NCBI GenBank assembly: GCA_023416515.1 | Contig: JAEZHP010000108.1 | Span: 1 to 20,280 of the forward strand | Reading direction: 5' to 3' | Length of the DNA: 20,280 nt | Source: Pseudomonadota bacterium | GTDB lineage: Bacteria; Pseudomonadota; Alphaproteobacteria; Sphingomonadales; Sphingomonadaceae | Translations under genes and position numbers: made by a program | Notes under the pieces: generated by a model | Database searches by the model: none | Told to the model about the DNA's origin: nothing | The model's input: the letters and a program-made list of their open reading frames with translations, nothing else | In this document: in pieces, positions 1-7,532 of the stretch | Position numbering within the stretch: position 1 is the stretch's first letter | How the letters are laid out: each line of letters starts with the position of its first letter

Positions 1-32
1 CCTCCCCATCCCGCTTGGCGGGACAGGGAGGA
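1..32. repeat. End module of the palindromic intergenic repeat (fragment A)
   Basis: The first 32 bases carry the same end module as the two full repeats at 8909-9046 and 15129-15268. The module is CCTCCCCA (1-8), a hairpin with arms TCCCGC (9-14) and GCGGGA (18-23) around the loop TTG (15-17), then CAGGGAGGA (24-32). CCTCCC (1-6) can also pair with GGGAGG (26-31). It sits just downstream of the stop of the PepSY gene, so it could also act as a 3' hairpin for the iron operon. The rest of the element, if present, lies beyond the window edge. Confidence 0.6.
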
Positions 33-41
33 ACTTGCTGC

Positions 42-1151
42 CTATTCCGCCGCTGCCACGGCTGGGCGGCGCTTGGTTCGGCGGCGCCATTGCCGGGCGC
101 GCCACCACATCAGGATTCCGGTTACCGACAGTGCCGCCGGAATGATCCCGCCGAGGAAGATGATCAGCTGCCACACGAAGCCCATTCCGGTGCCGTCGTG
201 CCAGCGCCGCATGGTTCGCGCGGTCGTCTCGGCCTGAGCCGCTCGGGCGGGAGTGACCTGGCCGTCGGAGTCGTCGACCTTCACCTCGCCGGTGCCGCCT
301 TCGCGCTCGAACGCGATTGCCCATTGGCTGCTGCGCTCGGTCGGCCAGGTGATTCCGACCAGCGGCCCGGTCGCGCCCGGCTGAGCCGCGGCCAGCGCCT
401 GGTCGGGCGACATCCGCGTGTCGATCAGCGGCTGGGCCGGACGCTGAGGCGCGGACGGCGCCTTGGGCGCGCTCGCCTCGAACCTGCCGAAGGCTTGCGG
501 GAAGGAAATCCAAACGCCGGTGAAGGACAGCATGGCCAGGGGTATCAGGATCCAGAAGCCCATCTGGTGGTGGAGATTGGCGTTGAAGCTCGGCTGGCGC
601 TTCCAGCGGAAGCCGCGGCGGACGCTTCCGGTCACCGGCCACCACAACCAGATGCCGGTGAGGCAGGAGATGAACATGAACACGCCGACCCAGCCGACGA
701 TCTGGCGGCCGGTGCCCGGGACCATCAGGCTTCCGTGGAGGACGTGGAGCTGCTGAACGGCGCCCTCGTTGCTCGCCCCGGTGTCGAGCACGGCTCCGGT
801 TTGCGGATGAAGCCAGACGTTGGTCCGGATCGGGCGGCGCTGGCCCTCCTCCAACGGGCGGACCGCGCTGACCATGACGGCGCCTTCGCCTTCCTCCGGC
901 ATCCGGACCGAGGTGATCCGCTCCTCGGGCCCGATCACGGCGCGCGCGGCCTGCACGTAAGCGCTCGGCGCGAGCGAGGGCGCGCCCTCGACCTTGCGCT
1001 CGGGGTTGAGCATGAGATCGAGCCCGTCGTGCCAGACGAGCGCGGAGCCGGTCACCGAAATCGGGATGATCAGCACCGCGAGCAGGAGCCCGATCCATTT
1101 GTGGACCTGAAGCCACAGCCGCCGAAGCTTCAACGTCGTCGCACCCGCCAT
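42..1151 (-). CDS. PepSY-associated transmembrane (PiuB-like) protein
   Basis: A 369-residue inner-membrane protein of the PepSY-associated TM helix family, often found beside siderophore receptors and proposed to help reduce or release iron at the inner membrane. Four hydrophobic segments are visible, near residues 18-40, 153-173, 198-218 and 325-347. The first is preceded by the family-typical VHKWIGL (His17), and further histidines near segment ends (LHGSL, NLHHQMGFW) are candidate haem or metal ligands. Two periplasmic stretches lie between helices, and the tail is basic (arginine-rich). It is the last gene of the iron operon, 19 bases after the hydroxylase stop, with a GGAAGGA ribosome site before the ATG. 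The family and topology are clear; the biochemical role is inferred from family and context. Confidence 0.88.
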   Translation of the reverse strand: MAGATTLKLRRLWLQVHKWIGLLLAVLIIPISVTGSALVWHDGLDLMLNPERKVEGAPSLAPSAYVQAARAVIGPEERITSVRMPEEGEGAVMVSAVRPLEEGQRRPIRTNVWLHPQTGAVLDTGASNEGAVQQLHVLHGSLMVPGTGRQIVGWVGVFMFISCLTGIWLWWPVTGSVRRGFRWKRQPSFNANLHHQMGFWILIPLAMLSFTGVWISFPQAFGRFEASAPKAPSAPQRPAQPLIDTRMSPDQALAAAQPGATGPLVGITWPTERSSQWAIAFEREGGTGEVKVDDSDGQVTPARAAQAETTARTMRRWHDGTGMGFVWQLIIFLGGIIPAALSVTGILMWWRARQWRRRTKRRPAVAAAE

Positions 1152-1170
1152 CGTCAGTCCTTCCCGCCCG

Positions 1171-1854
1171 TCATGCGTCCGCCCAGCGGCGCAGCAGATT
1201 GTGATAGATTCCGGTGAGGCTGATCACCGTCCGGTCGTCCTGCCCCATCGCCGCGCCGGCCGATTGAACCGCCTGGTCGAGATCGAACAACAGGTCGCGC
1301 GCCGCAGTGTCGCGAACCATCGACTGGATCCAGAAGAAGGAAGCGATCCGGGCGCCGCGGGTGACCGGTTCGACCCGGTGAAGGCTGGAGGCTGGATAGA
1401 GCAGCAAATGGCCCGCCGGCAATTTGATCGCGTGGGCGCCAATCGCGTCCTCGACGACCAGCTCGCCGCCGTCATAGCTGTCCGGCTCGGTCAGGAAGAG
1501 GGTCGCGGAGAGGTCGGAGCGCACTCGGAAATTGCTGCCGCGCTGGATCCTGACGGCGTTGTCGATGTGGGTGCCGAAGGTCTCGCCGCCCTCGTAGCGG
1601 TTGAACAAGGGCGGGAAGATCTTCAGCGGGAGAGCGGCGGCGATGAAGGTCGGCGAGCGCCCCAACGCGTCGAGCACCAGCTTGCCCGCCTCCCGTGCCG
1701 CCTCACTGTCCTCCGGCAATTGCCGGTTGCGCTTGGCGAGCGCCGACTGCGGGCCCGAAGTGGCGTTGCCATCCTCCCACGCACCGTCCTCGACGAGGCT
1801 CCTCACCCGCGCCAACGCATCGCCGGTGAGGACATCGGGGACAGGGAGCATCAT
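1171..1854 (-). CDS. Fe(II)/2-oxoglutarate dioxygenase, PKHX/PiuC (YbiX) type
   Basis: A 227-residue cytoplasmic oxygenase of the PiuC/YbiX (PKHX-type hydroxylase) family, which uses Fe(II), O2 and 2-oxoglutarate. The N-terminus MMLPVPDVLTG is typical of the family. Metal ligands are visible as the HxD pair His96/Asp98 (in FGTHIDNA) and the distal His159 (in SSLHRVEPV). Arg169 (in GARIASFFW) is the expected 2-oxoglutarate carboxylate binder. The length equals that of E. coli YbiX, which also lies beside fiu. The gene starts 16 bases after the receptor stop, and its ribosome site (GAGGAAAG) overlaps the end of the receptor gene, so co-transcription is very likely. The true substrate is unknown; modification of a siderophore or of a peptide in iron uptake is the usual suggestion. 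Confidence 0.93.
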   Translation of the reverse strand: MMLPVPDVLTGDALARVRSLVEDGAWEDGNATSGPQSALAKRNRQLPEDSEAAREAGKLVLDALGRSPTFIAAALPLKIFPPLFNRYEGGETFGTHIDNAVRIQRGSNFRVRSDLSATLFLTEPDSYDGGELVVEDAIGAHAIKLPAGHLLLYPASSLHRVEPVTRGARIASFFWIQSMVRDTAARDLLFDLDQAVQSAGAAMGQDDRTVISLTGIYHNLLRRWADA

Positions 1855-1870
1855 CGGGCGGCGTCTTTCC

Positions 1871-4294
1871 TCAGAAGCTGTAGAACAGGCTCAGCACGGC
1901 CGAGCGCGCCTCGCCGGGAGTGGCCCAGCCGCCGGTGATTGCGCCGCTCGTCGCGTTCACGTTGTTGCGGATCGCCACATAATAATCCTCGTCGGTCGCG
2001 TTTTGGACGTTGAGCTGCGCGACGAGACCATTGCCGAAATCGTAGGAGGCGAACAGGCGGTGGATGAGGAAGTCGTCCGAATAATATTGAGTGCGGTTCG
2101 CGAGGTTGCGCTGGTTAAGCGCGAACCGACCCTGATAGGTGAGGCCGTAGCCGACCTCCAAGCCGAACGGGAAACGGTAGCTGGTGAACAGGCTCGCGGC
2201 ATGGTCCGGAGTCTGGATGAGTCGGTCGCCGGCCTGGGGATCCGGGGTGGCGGCGCTGTTGCCGCAGCCGGCCGAGCCGGGGTTGGCGAGGCAGAAGTCG
2301 GAGACGCTCTGGACCACCTGGGCGTCGAGATAAGTATAGTTGGCGAAGATCGTCCAGCGCGGGGTGATCGTGCCGGTGAGGCCGAGGGCGATTCCGTCGA
2401 CTCGAGCCTCGCCGTCCAGCACCTGCGGGTCCGGAACGCCCGGCTCGTTGGACGGCACCCGGAAATTGGTGCGCTCGTTGCGGAACACCGAGGCGGTGAG
2501 CTGGAGACGGCGGTCGAGGATGTCGGCCTTGATCCCGGCCTCCATGATCCTCGCCTGCTCAGGCGCGACATCGCAGAAGTTGACCAGGGTGGCGCCCGAT
2601 CCGCTGGTGCAGCCGAGCCGAACCGTCGCGATCGAAGGCGTCTCTGAATTGGCATAGGCCGCATAGATGCTGACGTTGCGCGCCGGCTTGAGCACCACTC
2701 CGGCGCGGTAGCTGAACAACTCCTCGCTGCTTGAGCGCGGCTCGAGGTCGGCCGGAGTCAGCACGGCGGTGCCGGGCGGATAGACGGCGAGCGGAAGGGC
2801 CTGGAAGGTCGCGTTGTTCCACTCCAGCCGAGCAGCGCCGTTGAGCTCGAGCCAGTCGGTGACCTCGAGCGTGTCGAACAGATAGACGGCCTGGTTGTCG
2901 AGTTCGCTCTGCGCCCGCGAGGTGACCGTGTAGTTGATCGGGCCGCTATAGAGGCCGCTGGGGTTGGCGATGCTGTCGATCGGCTGGACCGCGGCCGAGC
3001 CGTCGGCGTTTCGGGTGAGCGAGCCGCTTTCGAGGCCATATTCCTCCCAAGCGAGGGAGCCGCCGATCACCAGGGTGTTGCGCATCGAGCCGAGACGGCT
3101 TTCGATGCGCAGGTCGGCCTGGTTGACGAACAGCCGGTTTTCCTGGTCGCGGCGAAGAGCGGTCGGGCCGGCGGCGGTGCGCTGGAACTGGCCCGGCTGG
3201 AGGTTGGCCGGACAGGCGAGGCCCTGGGTCGCGGTGGCGTTGGCTGCGACCGGCTGGCGGCCGGTCGAGGCGAGGCAGAAGATGCCCTGGGGAGCGGTGG
3301 TCTGGCTGAACTGGCCGACCCGCTGCCAGCGGGTGAGATTGCGGAGCTCGACGCTGTCGCTGAATTCGTGGCGGACGGTCGCCGTGATCCGATCGACGTC
3401 GATCTCCTGAAGGTCGATGTTTCGGAAGCCGAAATAATCGCTGTCGTCGGCGCCCGGCAGCGGGCCGTCGTTGATCTGGCTGCGGAAGAAGGGAACGCCG
3501 TAGATCGGCGTGTTGTCGTCCTCCTGGTGGAGATAGGCGAGCGTCAGACTCGTACGCCCGCCCATGCCGAAGGTGATCGCGGGCGCCACGCCCCAGCGCT
3601 GGTAGCTTTCGAAATCGCGCCCCGGCACGTCGTTGCCGTGAACCATCGCATTGAGCCGAACCGCGATTCCGTCCGTAAGCAGATGGTTGGTGTCGATCGT
3701 CCCGCGATAATAATTGTCGGTCCCGACGCCCGCCGAGAGGATGGTGAGGTCGTCGCGCTGAGGCACTTTCGACACCAGGTTGATGGTGCCGCCGATCGAG
3801 CCCGAGCCGTTAAACACCGAGTTGGCCCCGTTATAGACCTCGATCTGCTGGAGGTTGAACGGGTCGGTGCGGCTGTACTGAGCGCTGTCGCGCACCCCGT
3901 CCTGGGTGATGTCGTTGCTTCCGGAATAGCCGCGCAGGTTGATCGAATCGCCATAGCCCCCGCCGCCCTCGCCGGCACCGAAGGTGATTCCGGGAATGGT
4001 GGTGAGCGCGTCGCGAAGGGTCAGCAAATTCTGGCGGCGGATGGTCTGGTCGCTGATCACCGTCACCGTCTGCGGGGTGTCGAGCAGCGGCTGGGTCGTT
4101 CGCGGCGATTCGAGTTCCTGAGTCGGCCGAGTGCCGGTGACGACGATCTCGCGCTCCTGGTCGTCGACCATCGCGAATTGCTGCTCGCCGGGCGCGTCCT
4201 CGGCATGGGCCGCGGTGCCGCTGATCAGGCCGACGCAGGAAAGCGCGAGATAGGCCGGGGTACGAGCGGCCTTACGAACGGTGGAGTGCAACAC
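1871..4294 (-). CDS. fiu: TonB-dependent catecholate siderophore receptor, Fiu-like
   Basis: An 807-residue outer-membrane receptor that imports ferric catecholate siderophores using TonB energy. A signal peptide ends near TAAHA (about residue 31). A TonB-box-like EIVVTGTR follows at about residues 49-56. The plug domain spans roughly 65-185 (INLRGYSG, QIEVYNGANSVFNGSGSIGGTINLVSK). A beta-barrel runs to the C-terminal aromatic FYSF, the usual assembly signal. The start is GTG (4292-4294) with AAGGGGCG upstream; no in-frame Met precedes the signal peptide. It is the first gene of the iron operon and is followed by piuC-like and PepSY genes. The upstream region carries palindromes that fit iron control. 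The symbol reflects similarity to Fiu and its fiu-ybiX order; the exact ligand is not known. Confidence 0.93.
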   Translation of the reverse strand: MLHSTVRKAARTPAYLALSCVGLISGTAAHAEDAPGEQQFAMVDDQEREIVVTGTRPTQELESPRTTQPLLDTPQTVTVISDQTIRRQNLLTLRDALTTIPGITFGAGEGGGGYGDSINLRGYSGSNDITQDGVRDSAQYSRTDPFNLQQIEVYNGANSVFNGSGSIGGTINLVSKVPQRDDLTILSAGVGTDNYYRGTIDTNHLLTDGIAVRLNAMVHGNDVPGRDFESYQRWGVAPAITFGMGGRTSLTLAYLHQEDDNTPIYGVPFFRSQINDGPLPGADDSDYFGFRNIDLQEIDVDRITATVRHEFSDSVELRNLTRWQRVGQFSQTTAPQGIFCLASTGRQPVAANATATQGLACPANLQPGQFQRTAAGPTALRRDQENRLFVNQADLRIESRLGSMRNTLVIGGSLAWEEYGLESGSLTRNADGSAAVQPIDSIANPSGLYSGPINYTVTSRAQSELDNQAVYLFDTLEVTDWLELNGAARLEWNNATFQALPLAVYPPGTAVLTPADLEPRSSSEELFSYRAGVVLKPARNVSIYAAYANSETPSIATVRLGCTSGSGATLVNFCDVAPEQARIMEAGIKADILDRRLQLTASVFRNERTNFRVPSNEPGVPDPQVLDGEARVDGIALGLTGTITPRWTIFANYTYLDAQVVQSVSDFCLANPGSAGCGNSAATPDPQAGDRLIQTPDHAASLFTSYRFPFGLEVGYGLTYQGRFALNQRNLANRTQYYSDDFLIHRLFASYDFGNGLVAQLNVQNATDEDYYVAIRNNVNATSGAITGGWATPGEARSAVLSLFYSF

Positions 4295-4340
4295 GAATCA
4301 ACGCCCCTTGGACAACGCCGCTGTTGCGGCTGCTGTCGGA

Positions 4341-4370
4341 GCAATTGAAACTCACTCGCAACGATGTCAA
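4341..4370 (-). promoter_or_regulatory. Putative promoter with Fur-like box upstream of the siderophore receptor
   Basis: Reading the minus strand, a perfect -35 TTGACA lies at 4370-4365. A 19-base imperfect palindrome with a Fur-type core, TGA-N3-TCA (4354-4346), occupies 4359-4341, where a -10 element would lie. The -10 itself is poor (CAATTG or TCAATT). The site is about 50-75 bases upstream of the GTG start. Repression by Fur when iron is plentiful is the natural reading for a siderophore receptor operon, but this is inferred from position and pattern only. Confidence 0.45.
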
Positions 4371-4375
4371 CCGTT

Positions 4376-4392
4376 TTGCGAACGCTTCGCAA
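4376..4392. promoter_or_regulatory. Perfect 7-3-7 palindrome upstream of the iron operon
   Basis: TTGCGAACGCTTCGCAA is a perfect inverted repeat (TTGCGAA, spacer CGC, TTCGCAA). It lies just upstream of the putative -35 and 12 bases downstream of the metallopeptidase stop codon. The absence of a following T-run makes a terminator unlikely. It could be a second Fur-type or other iron-responsive operator for the receptor operon. It is low in GC compared with its surroundings, as expected for a regulatory site. Confidence 0.4.
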
Positions 4393-4404
4393 TAACAAGC
4401 AGGG

Positions 4405-5298
4405 TCAGACGCCTTGCATGTAGTTGGAGCAGGAGTCTGGCGTGCCGCCCTGGAAGCCGCGGCGAAGCGCCTCCTGGCGCTGCGCCGAGGTGCCGTGGGT
4501 GAAGCTCTCGGGAACCGGCCGGCGCCCGGCCGACTCCTGAAGCGTGTCGTCACCAATCGCCGCCGCGGCGCGCAGACCTTCCTCGAGATCACCCGGCTCG
4601 ATCTGGTCGCCTGAACGGCGCGCCTGGGCCGCCCATACGCCGGCGAGGCAATCCGCCTGAAGCTCCATCCGGACCTGCAAGGCGTTCGATCCCGCCTCGC
4701 CCGCCGACCGCTGGGCAGTGCGGATCTGGTCGTTAACGCCGGTCACCGTCTGCACATGGTGGCCCATTTCGTGAGCGATGACATAGGCCTGGGCGAAATC
4801 GCCGGGCGCTCCGAACTGGCGCGACAACTCGTTGAAGAAATCGGTGTCGAGATAGATGCCCTGGTCGAGCGGGCAGTAGAACGGCCCCATCGCCGACTGG
4901 GCGGCGCCGCAGCCCGAGCGGCCGCGGTTCGAGTAGAAGACGAGCTTGGGCAGCGGGAAGCGCTCGCCCTGTTCCTGGAACAGCGACGTCCACACCTGCT
5001 GGGTCGAGCCGAAGACGTTGCAGGAGAAGCGGGTCGTCTCGTCGGACCGGCACACCTCGGTGCCGGCCTGGCCGCCGCCGCCGCTGTTCACCGCCTGCTG
5101 GCCGCCGCCTCCGAAAAAGCTGCCGAGCCCGCCGAACAGGAACATGATGATCAGAACGACGACGATCCCGCCGATCCCGAACCGGCTCGCGATCAGGCCG
5201 AGGAGAAGGCCGCCGCCGCCACCGAATCCGCCACCGCCGCCACCCATGCCACGCTGGTTTTCGATGTTGGAACCGAAGTCGTCCCGGTCGAAGCGCAT
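4405..5298 (-). CDS. ypfJ: Neutral zinc metallopeptidase, YpfJ / KPN_02809 family
   Basis: A 297-residue putative membrane-anchored zinc peptidase (YpfJ family, PF04228). The chosen start, MRFDRDDFGSN at 5298, matches the family N-terminus and has AGGAAAGG upstream; an in-frame Met at 5355 would add 19 unlikely residues. The order is a short charged head, a very glycine-rich linker (about residues 18-32), one membrane helix (about 32-57, LLLGLIASRFGIGGIVVVLIIMFLFGG), a second glycine-rich stretch, then the extracytoplasmic catalytic domain. The zinc motif HEMGHH is present in YVIAHEMGHHVQ, and the family-typical LQADCLAGVWA follows. Paired cysteines may form disulfides. The gene is divergent from the hydroxybutyrate dehydrogenase. 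Its physiological substrate is unknown for the family. Confidence 0.92.
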   Translation of the reverse strand: MRFDRDDFGSNIENQRGMGGGGGGFGGGGGLLLGLIASRFGIGGIVVVLIIMFLFGGLGSFFGGGGQQAVNSGGGGQAGTEVCRSDETTRFSCNVFGSTQQVWTSLFQEQGERFPLPKLVFYSNRGRSGCGAAQSAMGPFYCPLDQGIYLDTDFFNELSRQFGAPGDFAQAYVIAHEMGHHVQTVTGVNDQIRTAQRSAGEAGSNALQVRMELQADCLAGVWAAQARRSGDQIEPGDLEEGLRAAAAIGDDTLQESAGRRPVPESFTHGTSAQRQEALRRGFQGGTPDSCSNYMQGV

Positions 5299-5418
5299 CC
5301 GAGGGCCTTTCCTGTTTACCCAGTCCACAATGTTCCGGACCCGTCGCGGTTGCATGCCATGCCTTGCATAATCGCGCGACGGGCGCGATGCGGCGGCTGT
5401 CTACGATCAGGAGTCCCC
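5299..5418. promoter_or_regulatory. Divergent promoter region between ypfJ and the hydroxybutyrate dehydrogenase gene
   Basis: These 120 bases must hold the promoters of both divergent genes. A possible -10 for the plus-strand gene is CATAAT at 5367-5372; no convincing -35 sits at the right distance. A short direct repeat of TTGCAT (5349-5354 and 5364-5369) is also present. No operator could be assigned. The dehydrogenase has an AGGAG-type ribosome site (CAGGAG, 5408-5413) ahead of its ATG. Confidence 0.3.
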
Positions 5419-6174
5419 ATGTTCCTCCAAGGCAAGACCGCCCTCGTCACCGGCTCCACCTCCGGCATCGGCCTCGCGATCGCGAGGGCGCTCGCAAGCG
5501 AGGGTGCGAAAGTGACCTTGAACGGCTTCGGCGATCGCGATGAGATCGCCCGGCTTCAGGAGGAGCTCGGCGCGGGATATAGCGACGCCGACCTCACCTC
5601 GCCGGACGCGATCGAGGCGATGTTCGCCGAGACGGGGCCGGTGGACATCCTGGTCAACAATGCCGGCACCCAGTTCGTGTCGCCGGCCGATCAGTTCCCG
5701 GTCGAGAAATGGGATCTGATCATCGCCCTCAACTTGTCGGCGGTGTTTCACACCACCCGGCTCGCCCTTCCGGGGATGAAGGAGCGCGGCTGGGGCCGGA
5801 TCGTCAACACCGCCTCGGCGCACAGCCTGGTCGCGAGCCCAAACAAGTCGGCCTATGTCGCGGCCAAGCACGGGGTCGCGGGCTTCACCAAGTCGGTTGC
5901 GCTCGAGGCCGCGCAGAGCGGAGTCACCGTGAACTGCATCAGCCCCGGCTATGTCTGGACTCCGCTGGTCGAGAACCAGATCCCCGACACGATGCGCACC
6001 CGAGGCCTCACGCGCGAGCAGGTGATGAACGACGTGCTCCTCGCGGCCCAGCCGACGAAGCGCTTCGTCCAGGTCGAGGAGGTCGCCGCCCTCGCGCTGT
6101 TCCTGTGCCGCGACGAGGCCGCAAGCATCACCGGCGCCAACCTCAGCATGGACGGCGGCTGGACCGCTCAATAG
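5419..6174 (+). CDS. bdhA: D-3-hydroxybutyrate dehydrogenase (SDR family)
   Basis: A 251-residue short-chain dehydrogenase that most likely interconverts D-3-hydroxybutyrate and acetoacetate with NAD(H), serving poly-hydroxybutyrate or ketone-body use in the cytoplasm. The Rossmann motif TGSTSGIG is at 11-18, NNAG at 80-83, and the catalytic triad is Ser133, Tyr146 and Lys150 (YVAAK). The C-terminal half carries features of the hydroxybutyrate subgroup, including SPGYVWTPLVENQIPD and the ending NLSMDGGWTAQ. The length matches the family. The start is the ATG at 5419 with CAGGAG upstream; the frame stays open far upstream but that stretch is antisense to ypfJ. The gene stands alone and ends just before a strong terminator. 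Substrate assignment within the SDR family is likely but not certain. Confidence 0.9.
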   Translation: MFLQGKTALVTGSTSGIGLAIARALASEGAKVTLNGFGDRDEIARLQEELGAGYSDADLTSPDAIEAMFAETGPVDILVNNAGTQFVSPADQFPVEKWDLIIALNLSAVFHTTRLALPGMKERGWGRIVNTASAHSLVASPNKSAYVAAKHGVAGFTKSVALEAAQSGVTVNCISPGYVWTPLVENQIPDTMRTRGLTREQVMNDVLLAAQPTKRFVQVEEVAALALFLCRDEAASITGANLSMDGGWTAQ

Positions 6175-6182
6175 CGCACGAA

Positions 6183-6210
6183 AAAGGGCTCCCCCGTGGA
6201 GGAGCCCTTT
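6183..6210. terminator. Bidirectional rho-independent terminator
   Basis: A perfect 10-bp stem, AAAGGGCTCC (6183-6192) with GGAGCCCTTT (6201-6210), encloses an 8-base loop. On the minus strand the GC stem is followed by a run of five T (6185-6181), serving the secreted protein gene that ends at 6233. On the plus strand TTTCCATTT follows, serving the dehydrogenase gene that ends at 6174. It lies between two convergent genes. Confidence 0.88.
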
Positions 6211-6232
6211 CCATTTCCCCGCTCGAGGAACC

Positions 6233-6703
6233 TTACTGGCTGGAGACTTCCGAGATGTGGAGCTCGGCCGGCTGGGGCTGGCCCGAGCTGTAGGTGCCGA
6301 CCCAGATCTCGTACCGGCCCGACATCGGGCGGTTGAAGCGGACTGCCGGGTTGAGACCGTTCACGCCGCCGTCGTCGTCGCAATAATAGCTGCCGTCGGG
6401 CGCGTTGACGATGAGAGTGGTGTCGGCGCCGGAAGCGACCGAGATGATCAGCGGGTAATTGCCGCTCGAATAATGGAGTCGAACGTCGGGCTGGTTGGTG
6501 ATGAAGCCGCGGCACGAGGAGCTCAGATTTTGAGCGTTGCGGTCGCCGCCGGCGCGAAGGTTGATCACCTGCGGATCAGGGGTGAAGCCCGAGTTGAGGG
6601 TCAGCTCGCCATAATTGGGGCGCGCATTGTAATCCTGGGCGGCGGCCGGCAGGGCGACTGCGCAGGCCAAGGCAGCGGCGAGCGCGATTTTGCGTCCGGT
6701 CAT
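6233..6703 (-). CDS. Small secreted protein of unknown function
   Basis: A 156-residue exported protein that I cannot assign to a characterised function. A clear signal peptide (residues 1-22, cut after AAA before QDYNARP) is followed by a single compact domain of about 130 residues. The mature part has two cysteines (Cys64 in SSSCRGF, Cys108 in YYCDDD), probably disulfide bonded. It also has an Asp/Gly-rich loop (CDDDGG) and an end pattern of short beta strands (SGRYEIWVGTY, AELHISE). This resembles small beta-sandwich domains found at the C-terminus of secreted peptidases, but no catalytic triad is present. The ATG has a strong AGGAGGAG ribosome site. It is transcribed alone and ends at the terminator 6183-6210. 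Confidence 0.82.
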   Translation of the reverse strand: MTGRKIALAAALACAVALPAAAQDYNARPNYGELTLNSGFTPDPQVINLRAGGDRNAQNLSSSCRGFITNQPDVRLHYSSGNYPLIISVASGADTTLIVNAPDGSYYCDDDGGVNGLNPAVRFNRPMSGRYEIWVGTYSSGQPQPAELHISEVSSQ

Positions 6704-6836
6704 TGTTACACTCCTCCTGATGATCGATCGTTATCTTTTCGAAACGAGGTTGCGGCGGAGCGGGGCGGACGTCAAGCGCAGGCCCAAAGGGGAACCGCGC
6801 CGCAAAAGTGCCGCCTTTGAAGGTGATTGAGAAGCC
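6704..6836. promoter_or_regulatory. Divergent intergenic region between two secreted-protein genes
   Basis: These 133 bases separate two divergently read genes for exported proteins. On the minus strand a possible -10 (GATAAC) lies at 6735-6730, about 27 bases before the ATG at 6703, but I see no good -35 at the correct spacing. An AT-richer patch (6725-6745) is the most promoter-like part. No palindromic operator was seen. Confidence 0.25.
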
Positions 6837-7466
6837 ATGACTAATCGCCTCCTTACAGTGCTGGCCGCCATCGGCCTCGCCAGTGCCTCTATCCTGTCCG
6901 TCCCCGCCATGGCGCAGCGCGGCGACCAGGATGCCGGCTGGCGCGACGTAGCGACGGAACGGGACCGGGTGAGGGTCAGGGAGTGGCGGAGCGCCTGGGT
7001 CGAAGCGCTTCGCGAGGCCCGCTCGGCCGGCCACACCAGCGAGATCGAGAGCGAGGGCGTTCTTCTCAATCCCGATTCGGCACTGCTCACTCCGGCGCCT
7101 CCGGTCGGCGACTATCGCTGCCGGGTGATCAAGGTCGGCGGACAGGACGATTTGCTCGACTATATCGCCTATCCCCCCTTCCGCTGCCGGATCCGGCCGG
7201 AGCGCGACGGGCGCCTGAGCTTCGTCAAACTGACCGGGTCGCAGCGGCCGATCGGCTTCATCTATCCGGACAGCACGCGCCGGATGATCTTCCTCGGAAC
7301 CCTCCAGCTCGGCGACGAACGCCGCTCGCTTCGCTACGGCGTGGACGACGAGCGCGACATGGCGGGACTGGTCGAACGGATCGGCGAGCGCCGCTGGCGA
7401 ATCGTATTCCCGCGGCCGACCTTCGAATCCATCGTCGACGTGCTCGAGCTCGTCCCGGTTCGCTGA
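6837..7466 (+). CDS. Secreted DUF4893-like protein
   Basis: A 209-residue exported protein of unknown function that resembles the DUF4893 family seen in sphingomonads. The signal peptide covers residues 1-26 (cut after AMA, before QRGD). The mature part begins with a charged helix containing WRDVATERDRVRVREWRSAW, then a proline-rich turn (LLTPAPPVGDYRCR). Two beta-type segments with paired cysteines follow (Cys95 and Cys117), then a conserved-looking GSQRPIGFIY and the end IVDVLELVPVR. Acidic and basic residues are abundant and no catalytic motif is visible. The ATG at 6837 has AAGG/GAGAAG upstream. It precedes the M20 hydrolase gene by 66 bases on the same strand and may share its transcript. 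The family call is from recalled pattern, not a search. Confidence 0.82.
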   Translation: MTNRLLTVLAAIGLASASILSVPAMAQRGDQDAGWRDVATERDRVRVREWRSAWVEALREARSAGHTSEIESEGVLLNPDSALLTPAPPVGDYRCRVIKVGGQDDLLDYIAYPPFRCRIRPERDGRLSFVKLTGSQRPIGFIYPDSTRRMIFLGTLQLGDERRSLRYGVDDERDMAGLVERIGERRWRIVFPRPTFESIVDVLELVPVR

Positions 7467-7532
7467 GCCACTTGCCTTGTTTCGGAGTTGATGTTCGCTA
7501 GGCTGCCCGCTTCGATTCAGAAGGGGCCGCCG

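Noticed and set aside
15..1217. 400-residue open frame on the plus strand
   Set aside because: It is antisense to the PepSY gene, with skewed Arg/Gly/Ala composition and no recognisable domain; a GC-rich shadow frame.
6787..6815. GGAAC (6790-6794) as an EcfG-type general stress promoter
   Set aside because: No CGTT partner at 16-17 bases downstream.
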